From Salininema proteolyticum (GTDB lineage Bacteria; Actinomycetota; Actinomycetes; Mycobacteriales; Micromonosporaceae): a DNA stretch of 64,000 nt. The notes below the pieces were generated by a model that saw only the letters and a program-made list of their open reading frames with translations, had not been told where the DNA came from and ran no database searches. A program made the position numbers and the translations under genes. The DNA lies in assembly GCF_042685645.1 (NCBI RefSeq), contig NZ_JBHUNX010000001.1, forward strand, positions 3,658,001 through 3,722,000, given 5' to 3'. Positions 31,608-40,123 of the stretch are shown one piece after another (the first letter of the stretch is position 1; each line of letters starts with the position of its first letter).

Positions 31608-34133
31608 TCAGGAGGATCCGCTGTGGCGGTGTAGGTCGAGCCAGCGGGCGAAGCGGTCGGCCGGGAGGGGTCGGGAGAAGTAATAGCCTTGGCCGTAGTC
31701 ACACTCGAGCTCCTTGAGCTCCTCCATGACCTCGGCGGTCTCGACCCCCTCGGCCACCACTCGCATCCCGAAATGGGTGGCCAGGTCGATGATGGCCTTG
31801 ACGATGGCCCTGTCGTCGGGGTCGGTGTTCATGCCCTGGACGAAGCGCAGGTCGATCTTGACCTCGTTGACCGGCAGCCGGCGGAGGTAGGACAGGGAAG
31901 AGTAGCCGGTCCCGAAGTCGTCGACGGCCAGCTGGACGCCCGCCTCGTGCAGGCGCTGCAGGACGGGGGTGAGCCGGGGCCCGTCCGCGACCATGTCGTC
32001 CTCGGTGATCTCGAAGATGAGGCGGTCGGTGGGGATCCCGTTGTCGTTGAGGATGTGCCCGACCCGGTCGGGGAAGTTGAGGTCGGCGAGCGTGCGCGGG
32101 GAGAGGTTGACGGCCATGGACAGCGGGCCGGTCTCGTCGCCCCACTCGGCGGCCTTCTTCATGGCCTCGCGCAGCACCCACTCGGTGAGCCGCCCCAGCT
32201 GCCCGGTCTGGGCGGCGATGGCGACGAACTCCTCGGGGCTGACGAAGCCGTACGTGGAGTGCGACCAGCGCACGAGCGCCTCGGCGCCCATGACCCCGCC
32301 GGTGGAGAGGTCGATCTTGGGCTGATAGTAGACCTCCAGGGCCTCGGCGTCTATGGCGCGGCGCAGGTCGGCGGCCAGGCCGACCCTCCGCAGGGACTGC
32401 GACTCCAGGCCGGTGTGGTAGACGGTGACGTGGTTGCCGCTCTCCTTGGCCTGGCGGACGGCGGTGTTGGCGCGCTGAAGCATCTCCTCGGCGGTGGAGG
32501 CGAAGTCGGGGTGCGTGACCACGCCGACGGCCGCGGAGATGTCGATCAGGACGCCGTGGTGGTTGAACGGCACGGCGGCTATGGCGTCGTGCAGCTCCTG
32601 GGCCACCTCGCCGGCCTGGCGGGTCGAGGAGACGCGGAGCTGGACGATGAACTCGTCGGAGTCGACGCGCCCGATGAAGGCGCTGTCGGGGGCGGCCTTC
32701 TCGAGCCGTCCGGCGAACTCCTTGAGGAGCTTGTCGCCGGCGTCGTGGCCCAGCGCGTCGTTGACCTCGTGCATGTTGTCGACGTCGAAGAGCATGACGG
32801 CCACGACCTCGTCGGAGACGTTGACCGAGATGGACTCGGCGATGGCGTCGGTGACGCGGCGCCGGTTGGGCAGGCCGGTGAGCGGATCGTGGTAGGCGTC
32901 GTAGGAGAGTTGGTCGATCAGCCGCGAGTTGTCCACCGCGACCGAGACGTGCGCGGCGATGGTCTCCATGAGCCGGACGTCGTCGTCGTTGAAGCGCGAG
33001 AGGTCCCCGCCGATCTTGTTGGCCACGGCGAGGATCCCGTAGGTCTGCGGGCCCGAGCGCAGCGGCACGGCGATGACGCCGTCCACCCCGCCCGACTTGA
33101 GGTTGGCGCGCTCCTCGGAACCGCCGGCGTAGGGCCCGATCTCGATGGCCCGGTCCTGGTCGATGACGGCCCGTTCGATGGCGCGGTCGATCGGGTCGGT
33201 GTCGGAGAGGCCCTTGCCGTCGGCGGTGGCCACCAGCCGCACCTCGGGGTAGCGGCCCTCCTGCGGGATCCACAGCACGGCGTACTCCGTCTGCATGATC
33301 TCGCGCAGCTGCACTAGCACCGCGTCGAGCAGGCGCTGCGAGCGCACCGCGCCCGAGGCGATGCGGGTGAACGAGTTGAGGTCGTCGAGGACGGCGCGGG
33401 CCTTGCGGATGCGCGCGTAGTGGCGGGAGAGGTAGCCGAAGATGACGCCGACGACCGCGATGGGGAGTGCGGCCCAGGCGGAGATGTCGAGCAGTCCCAG
33501 TGCGATGATGCCGCCCGATCCGCCCAGGAGGCTGACGACCAGGCCGACGGGCAGGCGGTTGATGACGGGCCGGGCCATCGCCCAGCCCTGGGCGACGGGG
33601 ACGAGGGTGACGAAGGGGACCCAGGTGGCCAGGGTGCCGCCGAGGACGGCGATCATGAGCACCAGCCAGGTCCGGGGGTCGCTGGCCGGTCCGAGCCCCA
33701 GCACTTGGGCGAGGACGGTGGCGGTGGTGACGCCGGTGCAGGCGGCGGCCAGGTTCGCGGCGGGTTTGAACAGCGGCACCTCGTGGCGCATGTACCGGTA
33801 GCTCTGCCAGAGGACGACGGCGATGAGCTTGACGGCCAGCACCCAGAACGGCGGCAGGTAGAAGAGGGCCAGGACCAGGGCGATGTCGGAGAAGGTGAAG
33901 GAGAGGCTCTGGTGGCGCAGTTGGAGCCGGACGACGATGGTCTGGGTGGTGAGGAAGAGCGCGAGGAAGACCGGCGGAAGGTAGGAGTCGACCTCTCCGG
34001 AGGGGGCGAAGTAGGCGAGGGCCGCGGCCGCGAGAGCGTAGTAGAGCAGGATGAGCAGCCAGGCCTGGACCATGCGTGTGCTGCCGGGTCCCAGGTCGGG
34101 CTTGCGGTCGGACGCTGTCGCGGTCGAAGTCAT
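31608..34133 (-). CDS. Membrane GAF-GGDEF-EAL protein, probable c-di-GMP phosphodiesterase
   Basis: 841 residues. Residues 20-235 hold about seven membrane helices (AWLLILLYYALAAAALAYFA, VFLALFLTTQTIVV and others), probably a sensor. A GAF domain spans about 255-410. The GGDEF domain (about 420-580) begins HDPLTGLPNRRRVTDA, but the active-site loop is RVDSDEF instead of GGDEF, so diguanylate cyclase activity is unlikely. The EAL domain (about 595-835) keeps its catalytic signature: EALVRW, NLSPRTL, FEITEDDM, DDFGTGYSSL, VKIDLRFV and EGVET. The expected reaction is c-di-GMP hydrolysis, perhaps tuned by the degenerate GGDEF and GAF. It is a stand-alone gene. Confidence 0.92.
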   Translation of the reverse strand: MTSTATASDRKPDLGPGSTRMVQAWLLILLYYALAAAALAYFAPSGEVDSYLPPVFLALFLTTQTIVVRLQLRHQSLSFTFSDIALVLALFYLPPFWVLAVKLIAVVLWQSYRYMRHEVPLFKPAANLAAACTGVTTATVLAQVLGLGPASDPRTWLVLMIAVLGGTLATWVPFVTLVPVAQGWAMARPVINRLPVGLVVSLLGGSGGIIALGLLDISAWAALPIAVVGVIFGYLSRHYARIRKARAVLDDLNSFTRIASGAVRSQRLLDAVLVQLREIMQTEYAVLWIPQEGRYPEVRLVATADGKGLSDTDPIDRAIERAVIDQDRAIEIGPYAGGSEERANLKSGGVDGVIAVPLRSGPQTYGILAVANKIGGDLSRFNDDDVRLMETIAAHVSVAVDNSRLIDQLSYDAYHDPLTGLPNRRRVTDAIAESISVNVSDEVVAVMLFDVDNMHEVNDALGHDAGDKLLKEFAGRLEKAAPDSAFIGRVDSDEFIVQLRVSSTRQAGEVAQELHDAIAAVPFNHHGVLIDISAAVGVVTHPDFASTAEEMLQRANTAVRQAKESGNHVTVYHTGLESQSLRRVGLAADLRRAIDAEALEVYYQPKIDLSTGGVMGAEALVRWSHSTYGFVSPEEFVAIAAQTGQLGRLTEWVLREAMKKAAEWGDETGPLSMAVNLSPRTLADLNFPDRVGHILNDNGIPTDRLIFEITEDDMVADGPRLTPVLQRLHEAGVQLAVDDFGTGYSSLSYLRRLPVNEVKIDLRFVQGMNTDPDDRAIVKAIIDLATHFGMRVVAEGVETAEVMEELKELECDYGQGYYFSRPLPADRFARWLDLHRHSGSS

Positions 34134-34342
34134 GTCAGGATCTCAGTCCCCCGGTGTATAGGTCTTGTCGGGAGCGGTGGAACCCGTCCAGAATAAGAAT
34201 ACGCATCTTTTCGGAGGGGGACCGCGTGGCGCTGCTCCGTCCTCCGGACGGGCGCCCGTCTTCGCAGTGTGGCATACGCCGCGATGAGGGGCGCGACCCG
34301 GGGATTCGGGTCCTGACCTGTGGGGCGATGAGGTTACCGACC
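34134..34342. other. Gap between the c-di-GMP gene and the heme oxygenase promoter
   Basis: About 210 bp containing the divergent promoters; no gene or clear motif apart from the downstream iron box. Confidence 0.3.
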
Positions 34343-34372
34343 TTGTACGGACAATAAGGGATAACATAGGAT
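34343..34372 (+). promoter_or_regulatory. Promoter of the heme oxygenase operon
   Basis: TTGTAC (34343-34348) and TAGGAT (34367-34372) are spaced 18 bp. The -10 lies inside the iron box, so binding of the regulator would block RNA polymerase. Confidence 0.55.
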
Positions 34373-34384
34373 AGGCTTGCCTAA
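34366..34384 (+). promoter_or_regulatory. DtxR/IdeR-type iron box
   Basis: ATAGGATAGGCTTGCCTAA matches the 19-bp DtxR/IdeR consensus TWAGGTWAGSCTWACCTWA at 16 positions, keeping the central palindrome. Iron-loaded IdeR would repress the heme oxygenase gene 68 bp downstream. Confidence 0.8.
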
Positions 34385-34451
34385 GTGTTTTGGCGCCGGG
34401 CCGGGAAACCGGTGAACCCCCGCGGCGCCGTCCGATCAGCGAAGGAACGAC

Positions 34452-35159
34452 ATGGCGACCACGACCGAGACTCCGGCCTTCTCCCGCCGCCTGCGCGAGG
34501 CCACCTGGGCCAAGCACCAGGGTCTGGACCCCACCAGCGGCGAGTCCGGGAAGCCCGCCCGCCCCGGCGTCTTCGACCTCCTCTTCGACGGAGGGCTCTC
34601 CCGCGAGGAGTACGCCCTCTGGCACACCCAGCAGTTGTTCGTCTACCGCTCCCTCGAGGAGGCCGCCCGGGGCTGGGAGGACCACGAGCTGTACGGCCGA
34701 TTCGTCTTCCCCGAGGTGGAGCGCACCGCCGCCCTGGAGCGCGACGCCGCCCACCTGCTCGGCGCCGGCTGGGAGGAGAGCCTGCGGCCGATCGACTCGG
34801 TGCGGGCCTACGCCGACCGGATCGGAAACGTCGCCGCGCAGTGGGGAGGCGGCTTCGTCGCCCACGCCTACACGCGCTACCTGGCCGACCTCTCCGGCGG
34901 GCTCGTCTTCGCCAAGGCCGTCGCGGAGCAGTACCGCTTCGAGGGCCCCGGCATGGACTTCTACAGGTTCGACGGCATCGGCACGCCCAAGGAGTTCAAG
35001 GACAACTTCCGGTCCCTGCTCGACGGCGCCGGATTCGACATCGTTGAGGGCGACCGCATCATCGACGAGGTCCTCCACGCCTACGACCTCAACGGGGCCA
35101 TGCTCGACGAGCTGGCCGACGCCATCCACGGCGCCCGCGGCGAAAACGGCGGCCGGTGA
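34452..35159 (+). CDS. Heme oxygenase (biliverdin-producing), HmuO type
   Basis: 235 residues. It opens heme to biliverdin, CO and ferrous iron, so the cell can use host or environmental heme as an iron source. The proximal histidine is in WAKHQGLDP (His22). The distal helix signature is HAYTRYLADLSGGLVFAKAV, with the flexible glycines of the family. SD AAGGAACG precedes the ATG. The iron box upstream shows control by DtxR/IdeR. A DUF2470 gene follows 56 bp on, and the two form an iron-regulated unit. Confidence 0.93.
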   Translation: MATTTETPAFSRRLREATWAKHQGLDPTSGESGKPARPGVFDLLFDGGLSREEYALWHTQQLFVYRSLEEAARGWEDHELYGRFVFPEVERTAALERDAAHLLGAGWEESLRPIDSVRAYADRIGNVAAQWGGGFVAHAYTRYLADLSGGLVFAKAVAEQYRFEGPGMDFYRFDGIGTPKEFKDNFRSLLDGAGFDIVEGDRIIDEVLHAYDLNGAMLDELADAIHGARGENGGR

Positions 35160-35215
35160 CCGGACCCGCCGACGCCGACACGGCGGCGTTCCCCGACGAG
35201 ACGAGGAGAGAGACC

Positions 35216-35500
35216 ATGGCACAGCCCTTCACCGACGACGTCATAGCGGCCGTCTGCCGCCATATGAACGCCGACCACCCCGAGGACACGCTCGTGATGG
35301 TGCGCGGCCTCGGCGGCCGGCCCGAGGCCACGGCGGCCCGCATGACCGGATTCGACGGCGACGGGGGCGACTACCTCGCCGAGGTCGGCGGTTCCGAAGT
35401 GCCCGTTCGCATTCCCTGGGAGCGGCCGCTGACCGAGCGGGCCGAGGTCCGCCCCGAGGTCGTGCGCATCTACCGGGAGTCCCTGGCGAAGCTCGGCTGA
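35216..35500 (+). CDS. DUF2470 domain protein
   Basis: 94 residues from ATG 35216 with GAGGAGAG upstream; an alternative GTG at 35156 overlaps the heme oxygenase stop and adds 20 residues. The DUF2470 core is visible: AAVCRHMNADHPEDTLVMVR, MTGFDGDGGDYLAEVGG, and IPWERPLTERAEVRPEVVRI. This domain is usually fused to FMN-binding HugZ-type heme-degrading proteins, where its histidines lie near the heme. As a separate small protein next to HmuO it probably helps heme binding or delivery. The last codons are part of a tandem duplication. Confidence 0.85.
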   Translation: MAQPFTDDVIAAVCRHMNADHPEDTLVMVRGLGGRPEATAARMTGFDGDGGDYLAEVGGSEVPVRIPWERPLTERAEVRPEVVRIYRESLAKLG

Positions 35501-35560
35501 GCCCGGACGTACCGGGCGTCCCTCGCGAAGCTCGGCTGAGCCCGGGCGCACCGGGAGTCC
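35471..35560 (+). repeat. 39-bp tandem duplication spanning the end of the DUF2470 gene
   Basis: Unit 1 (35471-35509) encodes the last residues YRESLAKLG and the stop; unit 2 (35510-35548) repeats it with three differences; 12 bp of a third unit follow. The duplication lies mostly after the stop and so leaves the protein unchanged. Confidence 0.85.
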
Positions 35561-35832
35561 GCGGACGGTCCCGCACGGCGAAGGCCGCCGGGGCCGCGAC
35601 CGCGCCACACCACCCCCGAGTGTTTCATTTTCCCAGTTCACCGGCCTTCACCCTGGCCGACACGCCTGACGGACTCAAATACCTCGCCGCCGCCCCAGGG
35701 CGCCGTAGCATCAAGTGGTTGCCTGGCCGAGAATTCTCGGCACCGTCGGCCCGGCCGGTTCCCCCGGCTCCGGCGGCGCGAGCGGACCTCCCCAGCCCGC
35801 CCGCGAGGCGTCCCGTCGACCTGGGAGGTATC
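35561..35832 (+). other. Upstream region of the M23 peptidase gene
   Basis: About 270 bp of noncoding-looking DNA. Actinobacterial M23/Rpf genes often have a c-di-AMP (ydaO) riboswitch here, but I do not see its conserved segments. Confidence 0.3.
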
Positions 35833-36663
35833 TTGTCCAGCAGCGGTTCTGGAAGTCCGGCGGCCCGCCCCGCGACCCGGTACACGGACGCCGCGCCCAT
35901 CCGGCGCCACGCCGCCACGCCCCACCGCCTCCGCGGGCAGCACCGTGCGCGGTGGACGGCGGAGTTCGCCCCTTTCCTCGAGGGCACCCACAAGAGGTAC
36001 GCCGCCGTGCTCGGCGCGGCCGTCGTGGGCGCTTCCACGGTCGCGTTCTCCTCCGCGGCCGCGCTTCCCGACAGCGCCCCCGAGTCCGCGGCCGGCGAGG
36101 CCGTGGCGGAGGTCGCCGCCCAAGCGGCCGAGAGCGAGGACCGTTCGTCCCGAGAGGGCGAGAGCGAAGCGGAGAAAGAGGAGGCGGAACGGGAACCGGA
36201 GCCCGCCGCGACCGCCGTCGACTACGACACCTCCGCGGTCCCGCGGTCGCCGATGCAGGTGCAGGCGCCCGAAGTCCACTGGGTCCCGCCGCTCGACAGG
36301 ATCATGATCACCTCGCAGTTCGGGCCCCGCTGGGGGACGGCGCACAACGGCGTCGACTTCGACGCGCAGACCGGCGACCCTGTCTACGCGATCTATCCGG
36401 GCCGGATCGTGACCTCCGGCTGGGAGGGCGGTTTCGGCAACCTCGTGGTCGTCGACCACGGCGACGGGCTGCAGACCTACTACGCCCACAACTCGGAGCT
36501 GATCGTCAGCCCCGGGCAGTGGGTCGACGCCGGACAGCAGATCGCCAAGGCCGGCAACACGGGCTTCTCCCTGGGCAGCCACGTGCACCTGGAGGTGCAC
36601 CAGAACGGCAGCCCGGTCGAACCGCTGAGCTTCCTGCAGGAGAGGGGCCTGTTCCTGCGTTAA
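35833..36663 (+). CDS. Secreted or membrane-bound M23 (LytM-type) peptidase
   Basis: 276 residues from TTG 35833, preceded by GGGAGG. Around residues 55-77 there is a hydrophobic segment (YAAVLGAAVVGASTVAFSSA) that acts as signal or anchor. An acidic Glu/Ala-rich spacer follows (about 80-128). The C-terminal LytM domain has the zinc ligands His171 and Asp175 (TAHNGVDFD) and His250/His252 (GSHVHLEVH). It cleaves peptidoglycan cross-links. Its place beside pcrA on opposite strands matches Rv0950c/Rv0949. A TTG start is unusual, and the region upstream is open in frame, so the true start is not certain. Confidence 0.85.
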   Translation: MSSSGSGSPAARPATRYTDAAPIRRHAATPHRLRGQHRARWTAEFAPFLEGTHKRYAAVLGAAVVGASTVAFSSAAALPDSAPESAAGEAVAEVAAQAAESEDRSSREGESEAEKEEAEREPEPAATAVDYDTSAVPRSPMQVQAPEVHWVPPLDRIMITSQFGPRWGTAHNGVDFDAQTGDPVYAIYPGRIVTSGWEGGFGNLVVVDHGDGLQTYYAHNSELIVSPGQWVDAGQQIAKAGNTGFSLGSHVHLEVHQNGSPVEPLSFLQERGLFLR

Positions 36664-36707
36664 GGCGCGGCGGGGCGCGGGTCCGCCCGCACCCCGGATG
36701 TTCCCTC

Positions 36708-38906
36708 TCAGGAGTCGACCTTCGTCAACGGTGCGAGACGCAGGATGACCCACTTCGGGTCGCCGACGCCGAAGTCGATGCGCGCCTGGGCCCTCGGCCC
36801 GGAGCCCTTCGTCTCAACGACCTTGCCCTCGCCCCACTTGGCGTGCTCGACCTTGTCCCCCGCCGTCACCACGGGCACGTCGCCCGGGTCCTTCATCGCG
36901 ATGGGCTGCCCGAAGCTCGGGGTGCGCCCGAACTTCACCGGCTTCGACGGCGGCGTGGAGTCGCTCCACTCCACCAGCCCCCCGGGGATCTCGCCGAGGA
37001 AGCGGCTGGCCGCGAAGAACTGCGGCGTCCCGAAGACGCTCCTGGTCGAAGCCCGCGTGAGGAAGAGGCGCTGGCGCGCGCGGGTCAGGCCGACATAGGC
37101 CAGCCGGCGCTCCTCCTCCAGGTCCTCGGACTTCCCCATCGAACGCTCGTGCGGGAACATGCCGTCGTCCATGCCGGTCAGGAACACCGTGTCGTACTCG
37201 AGCCCCTTGGCCGTGTGGAGCGTCATCAGGGTCACCTGGCCCTGCTCCTCCGGGATCTGGTCCGAGTCGGCCACCAGCGCGATCTGCTCCAGGAACGTGG
37301 CGGTGTCGTTCTCCGCGTCCTCGTCGGCCTTCGTGGAGAACTCGTGCGCCACCGAGATGAGCTCCTGGATGTTGTCCACGCGGGACTCGTCGCGGGGGTC
37401 CTTCGAGGCCGAGAGCTCCTCCAGGTAGCCGGTGTCGGCGAGGACCTGTTCGAGGACCTCGTCGGGACCGGCGGTCTCGGCGAGCTTCGCGGCCTTGTCG
37501 AGGATGTCGGTGAACTTCTTGACCCCGTTGCGGGCGCGCGGGGTCATGGCGATGTCGTCCACCGCGCGCGCCGCCGCGGCGAAGGAGACGTCGTTCGCGG
37601 CGGCGTACTGCGCCACGGCTCCGACGGCCTTGTCGCCGAGGCCGCGCTTGGGCACGTTGATCACGCGCTGGGCCGAGACCGTGTCGTCCGGGTTGACCGT
37701 GAGCTTCAGGTAGGCCAGCAGGTCGCGGATCTCCTTGCGCTCGTAGAACCGCACCCCGCCGACGACCTTGTAGGGGATGCCCCGTCGGATGAAGACCTCT
37801 TCGAACGCGCGCGACTGGGCGTTGGTGCGGTAGAAGACCGCCACTTCGGAGAAGGTCGTCTCCCCGTCGTCGACCAGGTCGTCGATGCGGTTGGCGACCC
37901 AGGTCGCCTCCCCGCCGTCCGACTCGGCGTTGAAGCCCTGGATCGTCGGCCCCTGGCCCTGCGCCGACCACAGTCGCTTCTCCGGGCCGCGCTGGCTGTT
38001 GAGCTTGATGACGGCGTTGGCCGCGTCGAGGATCGTCTGGGTGGAGCGGTAGTTCTGCTCCAGGAGCACCGTCTTGGCGTTCGGGTAGTCCTTCTCGAAC
38101 TCCAGGATGTTGCGGATCGTCGCCCCGCGGAAGGCGTAGATGGACTGGTCGGCGTCGCCGACCACCGACAGCTCGGAGGCGTCCTCCCCCGTGCCGACCA
38201 GTTCGCGCAGGAAGACGTACTGGGCGTGGTTGGTGTCCTGGTACTCGTCGACCAGCACGTGGCGGAAGCGGCGGCGCCACGACTCGGCCACGGCCGGGAA
38301 GTCGCGCAGCAGGCCGACGGTGAGGCCGATGATGTCGTCGAAGTCGACGGCGTCGGCCAGGCGCAGGCGGTGGTCGTACTCGCGGTAGATGTCGGCCACC
38401 AGCGTCGCCTTCGCGTCGTTCGCCGCCTCGGCGGCCTCTTCGACGCTGATGAGCTCGTTCTTCAGGCGCGAGATCTCCGAGGCCAGCCAGCGCGGGGTGG
38501 TCTTCTTCGAGTCGAGGTGGAGGTCCTTGACGATGTGGCCCAGCAGGCGGCGGGCGTCGTCGGCGTCGTAGACGCTGAAGCTGGACTTCAGCCCGACGCG
38601 CGAGGCCTCGCGGCGCAGGATGCGCAGGCAGGCGGAGTGGAACGTGAGCGCCCAGATGCCGCGGGCCCGGCCGCCGATCAGCTCGTCCAGCCTCTCGCGG
38701 AGCTCGCCGGCGGCCTTGTTCGTGAAGGTGATGGCGAGGATCTCGCCCGGGTGCGCGCCGCGATCCCCGATGAGGTGCGCGATGCGGTGCGTGAGGACGC
38801 GGGTCTTGCCGGAGCCGGCCCCCGCGACGATGAGCAGCGGGCCGCCGGAGTGCACGACCGCCTCGGCCTGGGGTTCGTTGAGTCCATCGAGAAGCGCGTT
38901 AACCAT
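36708..38906 (-). CDS. pcrA: ATP-dependent DNA helicase PcrA/UvrD1
   Basis: 732 residues, the full PcrA set of superfamily 1A motifs: VAGAGSGKTRVLTHRIAHLI (Walker A), ITFTNKAAGELRERL, VDEYQDTNHAQY (motif II), VGDADQSIYAFRGA (motif III), EQNYRSTQTI, TLHTAKGLEYDTVFLTGMDD and YVGLTRARQRL. The C-terminal 50 residues (AGDKVEHAKWGEGKVVET) form the Tudor-like domain that binds RNA polymerase. The enzyme works in nucleotide excision repair and in removing stalled polymerase or RecA. It is convergent with the M23 gene, as in mycobacteria. Confidence 0.95.
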   Translation of the reverse strand: MVNALLDGLNEPQAEAVVHSGGPLLIVAGAGSGKTRVLTHRIAHLIGDRGAHPGEILAITFTNKAAGELRERLDELIGGRARGIWALTFHSACLRILRREASRVGLKSSFSVYDADDARRLLGHIVKDLHLDSKKTTPRWLASEISRLKNELISVEEAAEAANDAKATLVADIYREYDHRLRLADAVDFDDIIGLTVGLLRDFPAVAESWRRRFRHVLVDEYQDTNHAQYVFLRELVGTGEDASELSVVGDADQSIYAFRGATIRNILEFEKDYPNAKTVLLEQNYRSTQTILDAANAVIKLNSQRGPEKRLWSAQGQGPTIQGFNAESDGGEATWVANRIDDLVDDGETTFSEVAVFYRTNAQSRAFEEVFIRRGIPYKVVGGVRFYERKEIRDLLAYLKLTVNPDDTVSAQRVINVPKRGLGDKAVGAVAQYAAANDVSFAAAARAVDDIAMTPRARNGVKKFTDILDKAAKLAETAGPDEVLEQVLADTGYLEELSASKDPRDESRVDNIQELISVAHEFSTKADEDAENDTATFLEQIALVADSDQIPEEQGQVTLMTLHTAKGLEYDTVFLTGMDDGMFPHERSMGKSEDLEEERRLAYVGLTRARQRLFLTRASTRSVFGTPQFFAASRFLGEIPGGLVEWSDSTPPSKPVKFGRTPSFGQPIAMKDPGDVPVVTAGDKVEHAKWGEGKVVETKGSGPRAQARIDFGVGDPKWVILRLAPLTKVDS

Positions 38907-39085
38907 AGGACTCCCATTATGCCGCGCCGCCCGACACCTCCCCGGGCGCGCCCTAGTGTGGCGTCCGTCGCGAACGGCAGTCGCGGGGCGGGCATGGAAA
39001 CGGCGCCGGGGTTGCTCCCTCCCCAGCGCCGCGTTCGTGGTGCCCCTGAGCCGTCGGGCACGGCTTCCGCACAGGTCCGAGCCCG

Positions 39086-39331
39086 TTACTGGACCTCTTT
39101 GAGCATCTTCTCGATGGCGGCGACGCGGGCCTTCATCTCGATGAGGGAGGCCTTCACCTCCGCCGTGTCGTCGGACATCTTCTGCGCCAGTTCCTTGTAG
39201 TTGGCCTGCTCGTAGGCGATCGTCTTCGCGCGGGCGACCTTGGTCCCCCAGATGATGGAGACGGCGATGAGCACCGCCACCAGGAACATGATGCCGAAGA
39301 CGAAGAGCATTCCGGCGTTTTCGATGGACAT
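39086..39331 (-). CDS. Small membrane protein with coiled coil
   Basis: 81 residues. One membrane helix (AGMLFVFGIMFLVAVLIAVS) is followed by a 45-residue heptad-rich tail (AEVKASLIEMKARVAAIEKM) likely to form a coiled coil. Small proteins of this shape are found next to ArsR-like regulators in several Gram-positives. It is 82 bp behind the regulator gene and presumably in its operon, so the repressor probably controls it. Function unknown. Confidence 0.75.
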   Translation of the reverse strand: MSIENAGMLFVFGIMFLVAVLIAVSIIWGTKVARAKTIAYEQANYKELAQKMSDDTAEVKASLIEMKARVAAIEKMLKEVQ

Positions 39332-39413
39332 TGTCTACCTTCCTTAGGGCTGATCCGGGAGCGCCTGGGTGTTTCGGGTGTCGTCGGCGTCCCGTTCCGG
39401 TTCTCGGGTTTCC

Positions 39414-39734
39414 TTACTTGGTCTCCAGGTCGAGCGTCTGCGAGGCGCCGGCGATGCTCTGCGGCGTCACCAGCAGGCTGAAGTCCGTCGGTTCGAAGTA
39501 CTTGACGGCCTTGCCCTCCTCCGACAGCTCCAGTTCCCCCTTGACCAGTCCCGCCACCTCCAGCTTCTGGAGGTGCATGTGCAGGAGCGGGCGACTGATG
39601 CCCAGCTCCCTCGCCAGGAGGCTCACGTACTGGCGGCCGGCGGACAGGGCCGCCATGATGCGCAGCCGGTGCGGATTCCCCAGCGCCGAGCAGATGGCCA
39701 GGAGGTCGTTTCCCGTCAGATCTTTCATCTCCAT
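39414..39734 (-). CDS. ArsR-like winged-helix regulator
   Basis: 106 residues. The winged helix is of the HTH_20/ArsR type: LGNPHRLRIMAALSAGRQYV, then LARELGISRPLLHMHLQKLE and a hydrophobic wing (LVKGELELSEEGKAVKYFEP). No cysteine-pair metal site of the classical ArsR kind is present; there is no Cys beyond the one near residue 15. It probably senses something other than thiolated metals. Two copies of a palindrome in its own promoter show autoregulation. Confidence 0.85.
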   Translation of the reverse strand: MEMKDLTGNDLLAICSALGNPHRLRIMAALSAGRQYVSLLARELGISRPLLHMHLQKLEVAGLVKGELELSEEGKAVKYFEPTDFSLLVTPQSIAGASQTLDLETK

Positions 39735-39753
39735 AAAACTCGTTCCTAACTCA

Positions 39754-39818
39754 TGTAAGAAAATCTTGACACATGGAAAGAAGCGCTGTCAACATTTTGG
39801 TGTAAGAAATTTCTGACA
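39754..39818 (-). promoter_or_regulatory. Promoter of the ArsR-like operon with two palindromic operators
   Basis: TGTAAGAAAATCTTGACA (39754-39771) and TGTAAGAAATTTCTGACA (39801-39818) are two versions of the same 18-bp near-palindrome, 47 bp apart. On the minus strand a TTGACA -35 box (complement of 39787-39792) sits between them, with CAAGAT as a probable -10 inside the left copy. The repressor would cover both ends of the promoter. Confidence 0.8.
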
Positions 39819-39842
39819 GGCTGGATCGCCTGGTGGGAACGC

Positions 39843-39881
39843 ACCGAGGGGGCGTCACCGTACCGGTGACGCCCCCTCGGT
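39843..39881. terminator. Long hairpin, probable terminator
   Basis: An 18-bp perfect stem, ACCGAGGGGGCGTCACCG paired with its complement, around a 3-nt loop. It lies between the ArsR promoter and chorismate mutase. Confidence 0.8.
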
Positions 39882-40123
39882 CTCAGGTGCGTGCGGTGTT
39901 GTCAGGTGTGTGCGGTTGGACCGCGGCCGATCGAGGGCCGCCTGGAGAGGACCCGTTCGGCTCCGGGCCCCGTCGAGGACGGACTCGAGTCGGCGGTGGG
40001 CCGACCGCGGAGAAGCCCCCGCGTCCCGCATTCAGAGGACGGGTGCCGCCGGGAAAGGTGGGCGCCGTCCGGCAATACGGGCGACCCCAGTGTCCTACGC
40101 GGCTGGTTCGGGCACCGTCGGCC
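39882..40123. other. Gap downstream of chorismate mutase, nothing recognised
   Basis: About 240 bp with no supported gene. The 39843-39881 hairpin is the nearest structure. Confidence 0.35.

Noticed and set aside
31689..33317. A 542-codon plus-strand frame opposite the GGDEF-EAL gene
   Set aside because: Composition (runs of Asp/Gly/Val/Leu) is that of an antisense shadow; no start signal, no family resemblance.
35715..39200. A very long open frame (over 1100 codons) across the M23 and pcrA genes
   Set aside because: It covers two unrelated genes on opposite strands and is Arg/Gly/Ala-rich noise from high GC content.
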